From: Monoplex corrugatus
Lineage: Eukaryota > Mollusca > Gastropoda > Littorinimorpha > Ranellidae
Reading direction: 5' to 3'
Length of the DNA stretch: 64,000 bases
NCBI GenBank assembly: GCA_030674185.1
Contig: CM060314.1
Coordinates: forward strand, 19,043,587 to 19,107,586
The notes under the pieces were generated by a model, which saw only the letters and a list, made by a program, of their open reading frames with translations, was not told the origin of the DNA and ran no database searches. Of the stretch, positions 33,727 through 45,499 are shown piece by piece. A program made the position numbers and the translations under genes. Within the stretch, counting starts at the first letter, position 1; every line of letters starts with the position of its first letter.

Positions 33727-36700
33727 AATCTATTTAGCAAACAGGTCACCTGAAAATCATACAGCGATGAAAAGTGCCAACATTAAGTGTAACAGAATCA
33801 TAGAGCAAGCCAAAGAACAACACTGGACGTTTTTTTGTAAATGTGAAGTAAATGACCACAAAGACATGATAAAGATTTGGGAAAAACTAAAATTAATGAA
33901 AAACGGGATTAAGTTGCCATCGATTCCAGTAAAGCTAGAAAATAACCCTTTTCCTAGCTCACTGGAAAAAGCAGAAGCTTTTGCAGACGTGTTTGCTGAG
34001 ACCTGTCGTGTAGAAGGACTTCCTGTCTTTAGTAGAGACTATAGGGAATGAGAAGAAAAGAAAGATGTATATAAGGATCCTGCCTCTGACAATACTCACT
34101 ACATAAATCATTTAAATGCATCACTCACACTTCAAGAATTAAAAGATGCCATTCAGTCCCTTCCAAGTAAAAAAACGTCAGTTGGACTAGATGCAATTTC
34201 CAATGAGATGCTGAAAAATTTACCAGAAAATTTTATAATTTTGCTACATGACATATTTCAAAAATGCTGGAATAGTGGGAAAATGCCCAACAACTGGAAA
34301 GAAACAATAGTGGTTCCTGTACTAAAATCAGGTAAATGTAATACCGATCTGAAAAACTACAGGCCAATTGCATTAACATCACACGTATGTAAACTAATGG
34401 AGAAAATAATCTTAAAGAGACTGATGCACTATTGTGAAAAGAATAAAATAATACCAGTAAATCAGGCAGGATTTCGAAAAGGCAGGTAACCAGTAGAAAT
34501 CCTAACAAAGCTAACTACTAACATAAAACAACAATTTGCAAGACGTCAATGTGTTTTAGCTACATTTTTTGATATAACGAAAGCATACGATCAAGTGTGG
34601 CACTCCAGATGTATTAATTTAAAAGTATGGGTGACAGTCACATTTGACTATGTTAAGTGTTTCATAGAACGAGTATTTCAAACGAGGATTGAAAATGTAT
34701 ATTCCACGAAACGAATTCTTCAAATGGGTATCCCTCAGGGATCCGTTATAGCTCCCCTTCTTTTCATGATATTAATGCATGACTTACCCAGTAAAGTATC
34801 TAAGCATGTAGTTTTAGCTCAATATGCTGACGATTTATGCATGTGGATGCAGGTAAATATGAAAAGGAAAACTCCTTTGCGCTGTATTAATTATACACGC
34901 AAATGCTACCAATTAGAACTTGATAAAATAGCACGATACATGGTAGAAAATGGGTTACATCTATCCCTGAAAAAATCAAAAATAGTTTTATTTAATAATG
35001 GAGCTAACCCAGTAAATATTCCCACTTTCAAACTGGGAGATACTCTTCTTCAGTTTAATGAGTCAATTAAATTCTTAAGGAGTTTTTCTTACGGCAAAAT
35101 TATCTTGGAATCAGCATATTGAATACTTATTAACCAAAGCTCAAAAAAGTTTAAATTTCTTAAAAATAGTTCGCAAACAGGCATGAGATCAAGATTCATC
35201 AACACTTGTTCATCTTTGTAAATCGCTTGTTAGCTCTAAATTAACCTATGCCCAAGAAATCTTCTTCAGTGCACCGAAACACTTACTGAAAAAACTGCAG
35301 AGCATAGATTGTAAAGGTTTCAAACTTGCACTGGGTCTTCCAATGCATGCTTCCTGTCTTCGCACATATAATGAAATCAAACTGTTGCCACTTGATGAGC
35401 AAAGGAAAGTCGCTTCTACTAAATTTTTGTTAAGACACACCACCGTAGAAAACATCTCTGAAACAGAAATTAAACTGAGATCAGATACCGACTTTCCAAA
35501 AAGAGCTAAATCAATATCTTCACAGGTCACTCTTGCAACATACACATCTGACGTCATGAAAGGCTCAGGAATTGATCTACACGTAGATCCTGTATCTATA
35601 AGACCTTCCTTTTCGCCAGTACCCAGTTGGGAACTCCAAAGAGCACAATTTGACGTACACCACACTAATTTAAAAAAAGGAGACAATATAAACTTACTGG
35701 CAAGTCAGGTTAAATGTCATATAGACGACTTATATTCCGATCATTTGAAAATTTACACTGAAGGATCAGTAATTGAAAGAAAAGCAGGCTCAGCGTTTTT
35801 AATACCTGCTCTCAAAATTGAAAAATCTTTCTACATAGGACTTGATAAATCTGTCTTTACAGCTGAACTCTTTGCAATATTAATGACTTTAAACTTTATG
35901 ATAAGTCTTCCTAGGACAATTTTTCAAACACTTTTTTGCGTTGATTCAAAATCAGTACTTCAGGCTCTTGAATTATCAAAATTACAAACAAGATCAGAAA
36001 TGATTCTGGAAATTAGTCACTTGATTCATAATTTATCTTTAAGAGGCACTGATATTACTTTCTGCTGGATACCTTCTCATAGTTCTTTTCGTTATAATGA
36101 TAAAGTTGACAGGGCTGCCAAACGGGAGCTAATAACTCGCCAGATTCAAACAATATCCAGCTTTCTCTCTCGTTGCACGAGAATTACACTTTAGTAGACA
36201 ACTACGTCTGGAAGCAGCTCCAATTAAAACAGAAAAAGTATGATTAATGTCACATGAACTTTGAAGTTAGCAAAATACTTAAGCAGCTTCATGCCAGCAG
36301 AATTATACAATCCCTTATGTATAGATGGAAACTTGATGCATTTAAAACAAAATACACCAAGAACATAGTGTGTCTGTGTGGAAAGAAGATAACACATAGT
36401 CATATTCTTTCTTGCGTTAAGGTTAAAACGACATATTCCAACACTATCTATGAGTACAGTTTCTGATATATTTGCCTCATCATCATTACTGTATGAATTT
36501 TTTGTTAGCCTGTCAAAAAGCCCTATAGCGAATTACCTTTAAAATGTTATTTCACTTGTTCACTGTTATGGTTAGTCAATTATTAGTTTTATTTTTTCTT
36601 CGTTTCTTCCAGATATTTATCAATTTTGTTTGTTAGTTTGTTTGTTTAAATCGTTAATTATGGTAACATTATTTGTTAGTTTTACCTTCCCCTCTTCAAA

Positions 36701-36848
36701 ACAGTTGTTTTCTGGATCATCTTTTCTCAAGTTCAAAATTGACAATTTTCAAATATTCTCTTCACTCCTCCTCATATCATCCCCCCCCCCCCTTTTTTTT
36801 TTTTTGGGTCTAAAATCACTTTAGTGAATAGACATTAAATCAAAGACC
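33727..36848 (+). pseudogene. I-superfamily LINE: reverse transcriptase plus RNase H, 5'-truncated
   Basis: The endonuclease is missing; sequence begins between endonuclease and RT. Readable order: the pre-RT region with MIKIWEKLKLMKNGIKLPS; NNWKETIVVPVLKSG and NYRPIALTS; AGFRKGR; motif A FFDITKAYDQVWH (34565-34605); motif B GIPQGSVIAPLLF (34728-34770); motif C AQYADDLCMWM (34820-34850). After the RT come the RNase H blocks YTEGS, FTAELFAIL, CVDSKSVLQAL and WIPSHSSFRYNDKVDRAAK (35750-36130), then a CCHC-like CLCGKKITHSHILSC. Lesions: in-frame stops near 34049 and 34487, a frameshift near 35085, a stop near 35180, and another shift near 36180. The usual Asp of the first RNase H motif (TDGS) is Glu. 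The 3' end is near 36848 (GACATTAAATCAAAG). The element is dead but well preserved. Confidence 0.88.
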
Positions 36849-36849
36849 A

Positions 36850-36851
<2 letters not shown>

Positions 36852-36884
<33 letters not shown>

Positions 36885-36945
36885 CTCACACGTATATGTG
36901 CCTGCATGGCAAAATGATGGAATGAAAAGATTTGCAATGTTTCTT
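36852..36945. repeat. (CA)n and right part of duplicated unit 2
   Basis: A CA tract is followed by CACGTATATGTGCCTGCATG and GCAAAATGATGGAATG, matching the end of unit 1 near 33404-33445. This shows that the LINE split unit 2 inside its CA tract. Confidence 0.8.
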
Positions 36946-37279
36946 GCCAGATAGAGCTTTTGGGATATTTGCTTGATGACAGTCTGCACATCAACACAAG
37001 GGTACCTTTACACGTACCTGTCTCTTCACCCACGCATCTCCCCATTCCCACCCGTATGACCACTCCCCCAAACTCCTAATCTCCAAGAATCGTCTGTCGT
37101 TTTTTTTAACATGTTCTTAGCCCCATCTATACAAACTACCGAGACACAGACACACGCCTTTTTGTAGCCCATCATACAAGCCTGTATCTGTGCATGATGA
37201 ATATGCGTTAACAAGCAAGCATTTCATCATTGTCCCTTCTGTTTGTTTGTTTCTGTAAAACCTGCTTCTCTTTCTTCTT
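36946..37279. other. Unannotated interval
   Basis: No feature was recognised. Confidence 0.35.
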
Positions 37280-37690
37280 TTCCTTTTCGTATGTTTGTGA
37301 AGATTTTACCGAATCCAGGCCATGGGAAGTGAGGTCTTATGGCAAGATACTAGACATCAGATACACTGATCACATCGCCAACGAACAAGTGCGCCCCACC
37401 GTCAAGCAGCATAGCATACTGGACCATATGAAGATCTGCTGACTTCAATTTAGAAAATGAAACGGCGTTGTTATGGCCATGTAAATAGGTCCAGTGGCGT
37501 TGCTAAATCAGTAAAATCCAAGGAACTGTTGAGAGAGGGAGATGGAGGGGAAGACAGAAAACATGATGGACTGACTACATTGCAGAATGAACACAGAAAC
37601 CATCCACAGAGACCCAGGCTTTAGCACACGACTGACAGAACTGGAAGAATGTGGTGAATACTCCTGTAGTGCGGCACCCTAATGATTCTT
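37280..37690 (+). pseudogene. LINE 3'-terminal coding remnant, further lineage
   Basis: The translation contains ILDIRYTDHIANEQVR, then in other frames a KRRCYGHVNRSSG-like block, a KTENMMD-like block and a GFSTRLTELEE-like block. Together these resemble the conserved C-terminus of another LINE RT (the ITNEEVR, WYGHV, GRQKKRW and DR segments). Several frameshifts break it. It ends where a GGA/GAA tract begins. Confidence 0.6.
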
Positions 37691-37850
37691 TACAAGTAAG
37701 GGAGAGGAAGAGGAGCAGGAGAGGAGAGAAGAGAAGGAAGAAGAAGAAGAAGAAGAAAAGGAGGAGGAAGGGGAGGAGGAGGAGGAGGAGGAGGAGGAAG
37801 GAGAGAGGAGGAGGAGGAGGAGAAGAAGGAGAAAGAGAAGAAAGCAAGTT
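37691..37850. repeat. GGA/GAA homopurine tract
   Basis: About 160 bases of GAA and GGA triplets, purine-only for long stretches. Confidence 0.95.
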
Positions 37851-38150
37851 TACTTACTAGAAAAGAAACGTGCATGTCAGTTGTTGAGGAGAAAGCAAGA
37901 CAGGACGAAAGCAAGATAAAGTAATATCGAGAAAGAAACTCAATTTCTAACTTGTTAATCCTTTAATTAAGCTAAATAATTTGCTATCAAAGGAGAATAT
38001 CAATAACTGAGCTAAAAAACCTTGAATAAACAAGTGCTTTTAATTACATATCCTTCAACTAGTAGAGAAGCTAAATATAGCATATCCGAAAGAGTACTAA
38101 AACATGACACAGACAAAACAGCGAACGAAGAAGGTAACTCACAGTACACA
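37851..38150. other. Unannotated interval
   Basis: No feature was recognised. Confidence 0.35.
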
Positions 38151-38156
38151 ATATGC

Positions 38157-38352
38157 AGACATAGAGAAGAGGGAGATAGGAGGGAGGAGGAGAGAGGAGA
38201 CAGAAAGAAAAGACAGAAAGAGAGAACGAAAGGAGAACGACAGAAGACAGAAACGGAAGAGAAGAAGAGAGAGGAGGACAGACAGACAGAAAGAGAGAGA
38301 GAGAGAAAGACGAAGAAGAGACAGAGAGGAGAGAGAGAGAGAGAGAGAGAGA

Positions 38353-38399
<47 letters not shown>
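38157..38399. repeat. GA-rich homopurine tract
   Basis: GA with GGAGGA and GACAGA variants, pure GA at 38330-38398. Confidence 0.95.
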
Positions 38400-38401
<2 letters not shown>

Positions 38402-39177
38402 AGTCATATCCACGCAACACAGAACAACGTAACGGTTTCGTAGCCAATTTAATACTGACGACAAATGTTATACATGTTCTTCCTCCCCACCCCACCCATC
38501 CACCCCTACTCCGCTTTCCACCCGCACACCTCCCTCTTAAGTCATTTGTTTAAATGCTTTGTTTCGTATGTCATGCCGTTTACAGACATCATTTTAACAA
38601 TCGCATGAACTCTGCAATGGAATTGTGCACAGTTTTGAATATGACTTATTTTGTCTTTTCAGTAATTTTGCATTGCCTTTCAATAGCCTGTGGACATTAC
38701 TGACGTTTGGAGGAGGTCTGGAAATTGTAGCTGCAAGTGCATTAAAGTATGGACAGAATAAAAGATAAAGTTCAGCTGTTGTTTCACTGGAGGTACCGCT
38801 GGTGCAATGTGGATCGTCCACAAAGATATTGGTGAAACATCAAAGATACAGACTTGGGGTGGGTGGGTGATGTACATCAGATAAAGTTTCGGTTTCAATT
38901 TTCTTGAGACTGAGTTTTCACGCTCGGAATAAAATCAATATGTAACAACACTATAGGTGCCATGTGATGGGAAAAAGTCCAACATGATCATAGTATAAGA
39001 CATAAGCCTGCGCTATGAACCCAACACGTATGAAAGGACTTGAGATTCTACCTGACTTACGGATTCTATGTGCTTCTGTCTATGTTTTAATCAGAAAACA
39101 GACTCACAACAGAATATCAGGAACAGCATTCAATCTCAAGAAATTAACGTTATAAAAAGAAATGAGATGACACACAC
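38400..39177. other. Unannotated interval
   Basis: About 780 bases of ordinary composition. No gene or repeat was recognised. Confidence 0.4.
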
Positions 39178-39275
39178 ACACGAAAGAAAGAAAGAAAGAA
39201 CGAACGAAAGAACGAAAAGAAAGAAAGAAAGAAAGAAAGAAACAAAAAGAAGAAAGAAAGAAAGAAAGAAAGAAA
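39178..39275. repeat. (GAAA)n tetranucleotide repeat
   Basis: GAAA with GAAC interruptions. Confidence 0.95.
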
Positions 39276-39974
39276 ATAAACAAAGACTGGAAAAAAAAAA
39301 CTACAACAACTAGTGAATGAAAATAGTCTGGGTAAAAGTGAAATTCCATAATGTACAGCCATATGATTACGAAACAAATTATACGCATCACTGTTGTATT
39401 TTTTGCTTCTGTTTTCTGAGGCACACAGTACCAGATCAGGGCCAGCCATCAGGCACAAGCTTGAGTTAATGAAGCAGGAAAATGATTCAATCTGAGGCCA
39501 CGCTGAGTCTTCACAGGGTGGGCAACAATGACGTCTTCACCGACATGCTCCCCACATCAAAGAACATTACATGTTTATGCAGTGCAGTATCGTAACGTCT
39601 TGCACTGAACAACCTGCAGGTGAAGGACAGGTATAACGTTCAATCAGCACAGGTCAAACGTTATACAATAATATATCTTCCTGCAAGTCGAACTTGAAGA
39701 TATACTCTTTTTATCCAGCAGTGATTTCCCCTTCGACCCCTTCGTCTCACTACCCTCTTGCCCGCCCCCCCCCCCAAGTGTGCGTGTGCTTTGTGCCCTG
39801 GACTTTTTTGTATGTATATATATGTAATTTTTAAGATCATCGCACTCAGGGAGGTTATCTTCGTGCTCACCTTTATTTTTTTCGTCCCATTTTTTATGCC
39901 ACCTTAATGGCCACAGAAGCTAGCACAGTTTTTTTTTTACAATGCGATAATGATGATGTCGATGAGGATGATAA
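39276..39974. other. Unannotated interval
   Basis: No feature beyond a short poly-C near 39765-39775 and a TATATATG block near 39815. Confidence 0.4.
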
Positions 39975-40310
39975 TCATGATGCTATGGAGTTCCATCTTT
40001 GATTGAGACTGTGTGACAGGACTGTACTCTACGCTTACTATTATGATATATCCTAACGTCAACCAGGCCCGAGAGATACAGACACCTGCAGTGCCGGTCA
40101 GAACATTTGAACAACACCCTCAATGACGCATCCGTGAAGTGGATGAGACTTGACTGTGGTAGTCACAGTCTTCCCAATGAGCCCATAGCACGCCCAACTC
40201 TGGGTAGGAGCCGAAAAATCCCACAGTTATATATTTTTGGACTGATGGGGATTCGAACGCACAACCTTCCAGTCCATATCCCGTTGCCCTTGAGGTTTTG
40301 GTGTTGTGAG
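39975..40310 (-). mobile_element. SINE family S2, copy 1
   Basis: On the minus strand a B-box-like GTGCGTTCGAATCCCC lies near 40248-40263. Body words shared with 49260-49600 on the plus strand are GATTGAGACTG, GACGCATCCGT, GTCTTCCCAA and AAAAATCCCACA. A GAT-rich tail lies at the left end. Confidence 0.75.
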
Positions 40311-40384
40311 TAAATGTTGCAGTGAATGATCAGAATGTGCCCTTTGATCTGATCTGTACATCAAGACTCGGCAATCTATCAAAC

Positions 40385-40452
40385 TCATCATCATCATCGT
40401 CATCATCATCATCATCATCATCATCGTCGTCGTTGTCGTCGTCGTTGTTGTT
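40385..40452. repeat. (CAT)n then (CGT)n
   Basis: CAT repeats pass into CGT and GTT triplets. Confidence 0.9.
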
Positions 40453-40677
40453 ATTAAAAACGAACTCATAAAAGGAAACAAATTTGCAAAACACGCAGAA
40501 AGAAACACTTTTTTTTAAAGATTCACTTCCTTATAGCTTGCTTAAACATCGCTTGGATATCATCATGACATTTCACACAGAAAAAAAAATCTAGAGATGG
40601 AATTTCAATGAATTTGGCTTCCTGTACATCAGCATATTTCTAATGATTAAAAAAGTGTGCTCAGCTGGAGAAATCTT

Positions 40678-40747
40678 ACACACACACACACACACACATA
40701 CACACACACTCTCTCTCACACACACACTCACTCACTCACTCACACAC
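40678..40747. repeat. (CA)n, left half of a split microsatellite
   Basis: CA with CTCT and CACT interruptions, ending at the LTR boundary. The CA tract resumes at 44254 after the LTR element. Confidence 0.9.
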
Positions 40748-40935
40748 TGTGACGTGTGTTGACAGTAAACAGCGTGTGGATAGCAGCACGGCATGATATT
40801 CGTTTAAATGATAACTGATTGCTGTTCACTGTGATATGTATATATACATGTAGTTAGTTGAGAATCGGAGAGTGACGAGTAAAGACGAAGGAGCATTGCC
40901 CTGTCTTCCGAGTTGGCTGTAGAAAGAACGAAACA
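40748..40935 (+). promoter_or_regulatory. 5' LTR with TATA-like box
   Basis: The LTR starts TGTGACG and ends GAAACA. A TATGTATATATACATG block at 40835-40850 is the best TATA-like candidate. No polyadenylation signal of canonical form is visible. Confidence 0.85.
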
Positions 40936-40953
40936 TGGTGTCAGAATCGTGAT
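40936..40953 (+). promoter_or_regulatory. Primer-binding site
   Basis: TGGTGTCAGAATCGTGAT follows the LTR immediately. The first 11 bases would pair with a tRNA 3' end reading TTCTGACACCA, as in animal tRNA-Leu(CAA). The remainder matches only partly. Confidence 0.7.
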
Positions 40954-41000
40954 TACGAACTCTAACAAAAATCCAGAATATTGAAGACTAAAGTTCAACC

Positions 41001-42599
41001 ATGGAAGATGAACAAGAAGAGAGAAAAGCCAGTCGACGACATGCCAAGATTCCCTTTCCTCCTAAACTTGATGTGAATGGAGGAAACCTGCAGAGCAGCT
41101 GGAGGAAATTCAAGAGGCTTTGGGACAGCTATGAAATTGTGACAACACAGACAGAAGAAGACTCAACATACAGAACAGCAGTTTTTCTTTCTTGCAACGG
41201 GCTGGATGCTATGGACATCTATGAAGGATTGGCATTTGCTAATGAAGCTGAAAGATATGACATTGACACTGTTCTCCAGAAATTCGAAGAATACTGTGTG
41301 GGTTCAACCAATGAAACTTACGAAGCATTCAGATTCAACTGCAGACATCAAGCAGCAGGAGAATCTATCGAACAGTTTGTAGCAGAACTGCGGAGACTGA
41401 TCAAGACCTGTAACTATGGTACACTGGAAGACAGACTGTTGAGAGATCAAATCGTACTGGGTGTACATGACGAGACTCTGCGATCAAAATTACTGGAAGT
41501 GCGACAGCTGACATTGACTGCATGTATTGATATGTGCAGAGCGCATGAATCAAGTCAACATCAAACCGTCCAAATGATGAGAAAAACGCAGGACACGCAA
41601 GAAGTCCAAGCTTTCAAAGAAAAGAAGACAGCGAAGCAGTATAGCAAAGGAAACAAACCAGAGTACAGAGAGAAATGCGGATATTGTGGTGGAAAGCACC
41701 CAAGAGCAAAAGAGAAATGTCCAGCATTTGGAAGAAAATGCAAAGCTTGTGGAGGAAACAATCACTTTGCTTCATGCTGCAGAACACCCAAGAAAAATCA
41801 AAAGAAAACAAGAGTTCGGCACTTCGAAGAAGAAGAGACCGACACTGAAAGCGATAATGAAATCCTCGGGATCGAAGACAAAACCAGAAAAAAGGAGAGA
41901 AACATACGAGCAAAAATGCTGATAAATGAGATGCCGGTAAGATTTCTTCTTGACACAGGTGCAACAACAAACGTGATGTCTGAGAGCCTGTACAGAGAAG
42001 TCACAGGAGATGAAAAGTCTGACCTGCAAGAGACGAAGAAGAAGCTGGTGATGTTCAACGGAACAGAAATGAAGCCTGTGGGGGAGATAGTGCTGCGAGT
42101 GAAAAACCCCAAGAACAGAAGGAAATACAAAGTCAACTTCGCGATCACCAGAACGGACTGTAAGCCAGTACTGGGACTGAAAGCTGTACAGCACATGCAA
42201 TTGTTGACGATCAATGAAGAGAACATTGCAACGATAGCGGCGAATCAGAAAGAGGAGGAAAATGCAAAAGATATGCTCACAAAGTACAACGATGTCTTTG
42301 AAGGAAAAGGAAAACTAGAAGGGAAATTACACCTAGAAACAGACCCCAGTATTGCTCCAGTGAAGATGCCTTGCAGAAAGTGGCCGATAGCAGTGCAAGA
42401 GAAAGTGAAGGACGAGCTGAAGAGGTTGAAAAAACTGGACGTGGTCACTAAAGTAGACACGCCAACGGAGTGGATAAGCAGTTTGGTCGTAACAACAAAG
42501 AGCAATGGGAAAGTCAGACTGTGCATCGACCCTAAGCCACTCAACAAAGCCCTCAGGAGAAACTTCATGCAAGCCACTCAGGAATTCAGAGCTGCATAA
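41001..42599 (+). pseudogene. Gag, protease and N-terminal RT of the Ty3-type element
   Basis: A 532-residue frame opens 65 bases after the LTR. Order: capsid-like Gag (residues about 1-200, with WRKFKRLWDSYE and a GESIEQFVAELRRL block); two zinc knuckles at about 226-260 (an atypical one, CGYCGGKHPRAKEKC, and a canonical CX2CX4HX4C, CKACGGNNHFASCC); an aspartic protease with the active-site triad DTG at 318-320; then the first RT block (TEWISSLVVTTKSNGKVRLC, IDPKPLNKAL). The RT stops before catalytic motif A, and the final 12 or so residues come from a shifted reading of integrase sequence. Full RT and RNase H should follow. A large internal deletion with a frame change therefore ended the polyprotein here. 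Confidence 0.93.
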
Positions 42600-43816
42600 G
42601 AAGAGCACGTGAGGTAGTCTACTGGCCCAGGATGAACATGGACATTGAAGATTTTGTCAAAACATGCAGCGCCTGTAACACATACCAACGTGGTCAGCAG
42701 AAGGAACCACTTATCAATACAGAGATCCCTGACCTGCCCTGGCAACACATCGCTTGTGACATCTTTGAACATAATGGCAATGAATACCTGGTCACGGTCG
42801 ATCACTACTCTGATTTCTTTGAGATTGATCAGTTACAAACAAGAGAATCCAAAGAGGTCATCATCTGTCTGAAGAGACACTTGGCAAGACACGGAATACC
42901 AGAACGCCTGACAACAGACTGTGGAACTCAATTTACATCAAACCAGTTTGGAAAGTTCAGAAAAATATATGGGTTTGAACACGTAACAAGCTCACCACAC
43001 TACCCTCAGTCCAATGGAAAAGCAGAGAGAGCGGTGAAGGCTGCAAAGACGTGCATGAAGAAAGCAGAACACAACAATCAAGATCCCTTCCTCGCTTTAC
43101 TTGAGCTGAGAAACATCCCGACAGAGACTGTAAACAGTTCGCCTGCTCAGAGACTGTTCGGCAGAAGAACACGAACACAAGTGCCGACGTCAAAGACATT
43201 ACTCCAACCTACAGTTGTACCAATCAAGAAAGAACTTGAGAAAAGGAAACTGAAGCAAGCGCACTACTACAACAGAAGCGCAGTAGAGCTGACAGAACTG
43301 AGTCCGGGACAGATTGTGAAATTCCAACCTCCAGGATCCAAAAAGTGGATCAGTGCCAAAGTAGACCAACAGGTGAACATCCGGTCATACAACATTCGCA
43401 CAGAGGACGGACGTCAGTACAGAAGGAATCGTCGTCAGCTACGAGACACAACAGAAACGGAGCTTCAGCAGACAATCAACCCTCAACGACTGGTCCAGAG
43501 AAGGATGATTTCTGGAAGACATCAGGAAAGCGACACATCGGGCAAGCAACAGCAAATCATCATTCCATCAAAACAGATGCTGGAAGATAACAAGAAAACT
43601 GGAACTGGAACAGATGTCAGGACGCCAGCATCGTCTGTCCGTGAGAACTCATCTGATCAGTCACCAGTCATCAAAATGTCTGAGACAACCAGCATCAAGG
43701 AGCCAGATGAAGTTATCAAACAAACAAGGACAGGACAACCCGAACCAGTTAGTTCTCCTTACAGAACAAGATCTGGAAGACAAAGCAAAAGGCCAGATTT
43801 CCTGAAATATGAATGA
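42556..43816 (+). pseudogene. Integrase of the Ty3-type element, joined out of frame
   Basis: The frame is open from about 42556, upstream of the first Met at 42632. The zinc-binding region shows paired His (LHASHSGI) and CSAC. The catalytic core numbered from the Met at 42632 has Asp43 (ACDIF), Asp96 (TTDCGTQF) and Glu132 (NGKAERAV). The D-x35-E spacing is exactly canonical. The C-terminal part has SPGQIVKFQPPGSKKWISAK and QYRRNRRQLRDT, and then a polar tail to residue 394. All catalytic residues are kept, but without an upstream start in frame this domain would be made only by frameshift or internal initiation. Confidence 0.92.
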
Positions 43817-44063
43817 AACTGAAGACTCTATCACAATCAGATAAACTGAAAACATTGCTAAATATGGACATGATAATGATGGATAGTACATGTATAATGA
43901 TCAGAGATAAAATGAGGTGAATGAATGATTGGGCCCTGTGCGTGAGAGAAAGAATGAGTGTTTGTTAAGTTAATGTTGTGATAAAGGTAGGAAACACATT
44001 TATCTCGTATGGACTGAAAGATAGGAAAAAATTATTGATTTTGTTTCCTTAAAGAAAGGGAGA

Positions 44064-44247
44064 TGTGACGTGTGTTGACAGTAAACAGCGTGTGGATAGC
44101 AGCACGGCATGATATTCGTTTAAATGATAACTGATTGCTGTTCACTGTGAAATGTATATATACATGTAGTTAGTTGAGAATCGGAGAGTGACGAGTAAAG
44201 ACGAAGGAGCATTGCCCTGTCTTCCGAGTTGGCAGTAGAAAGAACGA

Positions 44248-44253
<6 letters not shown>
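44064..44253 (+). mobile_element. 3' LTR
   Basis: 190 bases, nearly identical to the 5' LTR. It is followed directly by (CA)n at 44254-44299. Confidence 0.93.
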
Positions 44254-44300
<47 letters not shown>

Positions 44301-44551
44301 CCCTCCGGTCGACATGAAATAATCTGCCCTTTTCATAACAAAAGTAGCGAGATTAAAAAAATAAAGGGAGCTGTTCTGCTCAGCTTCTTCATCTGTTCCT
44401 GTTAATTTTGCAACGAAGTCGGTATTTCCTCTCTGGTTGGGTGACACAGCGTCACAGTCAAATTTTTAACGTCAGCAGAGAGCATAGACACGAAAACGGT
44501 TTCAGCGTCTTACGCGAAGGATTAGCATGCCATGCATACGCACAGACAGAC

Positions 44552-44553
<2 letters not shown>

Positions 44554-44621
<68 letters not shown>

Positions 44622-44645
44622 AGGGAGAGAGAGAGACAGAGGGAG

Positions 44646-44676
<31 letters not shown>

Positions 44677-44738
44677 GAGAGAGAGAGACAGAGAGGGGAG
44701 AGAGAGAGAGAGAGGGGAGAGAGAGAGAGAGGGGGGGG
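44554..44738. repeat. (GA)n with GGGGAGAG blocks
   Basis: A homopurine tract of about 185 bases ending in a G8 run. Confidence 0.95.
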
Positions 44739-45147
44739 AGTGTGTGTGTGGGGTTTGTGTAATGTGGGCGTGTGTACGTGCACAGCTGCATGTGTGCAGG
44801 GGGACGTGGGCGGGTGAAAGTAGTGGAAGATGTGTCACTGAGCAGTGATAAAAATCTTAACTGCTTTGCTCATTACGAAACAAATCAAGACAAAGCAAAC
44901 AAAACAAAACAAAACAAACAAACAAACAAAAACCAATCGGCAGTCTCGTCTAGTAGCACGCCACCTACACTCACTCAAACAGAAACTTCCATACACGAAG
45001 TATTGTGAATCAGAGATAGTGGCTCAAGAGATCTGAGCCCCTCTACAAAGGTAAAAGGCAATGACGACTATGTGCACCATACGTCGTGAATATTCCAGTC
45101 ACACAGTGAGACGACGATGAAACATTGACAGTTGTAAGCCTAAGATA
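44739..45147. other. Unannotated interval
   Basis: An AAAC-type repeat lies at 44898-44930. Nothing else was recognised. Confidence 0.4.
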
Positions 45148-45405
45148 GGCGCGATGGTCCAGTTGAAAGGTCTGGGTTCGATCCTACCTGGACAATTTCC
45201 GCAAAGTGAATAAAGGGTAGAGATTCCTCACATCTCCCAGATCAACACATATAAAGACCTGCTCGTGCCTAACCCCCTTGTGTGTATACGTATGCACAAC
45301 ATCAAATATGCACGTAAAAGATCCTACAGGTGGCTTATGGAGACATAAAAACATCCAGCATGTACGCCCACTGAAGACGACGTTGCAGACGGTGCAGCAA
45401 CGTCT
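45148..45405 (+). mobile_element. SINE family S1, copy 2 (5' two-thirds)
   Basis: B-box-like GGGTTCGATCCTACC at 45175-45189. The body has ATCTCCCAGATCAACACAT, AAAGACCTGCTCGTGCCTAA and GGAGACATAAAAACATCCAG. It ends at a TGTC repeat. Confidence 0.8.
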
Positions 45406-45499
45406 GTCTGTCTGTCTGTCTCTTTCAAATGTCTAAAATCATGCCTTCATTTTACTGGAAAGTCCTATTTATCTGTGTAGTTGCTTTTTTTTTTTTTTT

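Larger units (their letters stand above)
40748..44253 (+). mobile_element. Ty3-type LTR retrotransposon, internally deleted (3.5 kb)
   Basis: Complete boundaries: a 5' LTR at 40748-40935 (188 bp), a primer-binding site directly after it, gag-pol reading frames, a polypurine tract at 44051-44063 (AAAGAAAGGGAGA) and a 3' LTR at 44064-44253. The LTRs differ by about two substitutions and a two-base length change near the 3' end, so insertion is recent on this genome's scale. The probable TSD is CACAC (40743-40747 and 44254-44258), but it lies within (CA)n and cannot be proven. Most of the reverse transcriptase and all of RNase H are missing, so it cannot be autonomous. Two CCHC knuckles and a single gag-pol frame suggest the Mag-like group, from memory. 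Confidence 0.95.

Noticed and set aside
35343..36194. A host RNase H-like gene of 283 codons
   Set aside because: It is preceded in the right order by a LINE RT and followed by its CCHC-like block and 3' end, so it belongs to the I-type LINE.
41001..43816. A domesticated gag-pol or integrase host gene
   Set aside because: LTRs, primer-binding site and polypurine tract are all in place and the LTRs are nearly identical, so this is a recent transposon insertion rather than a domesticated gene.
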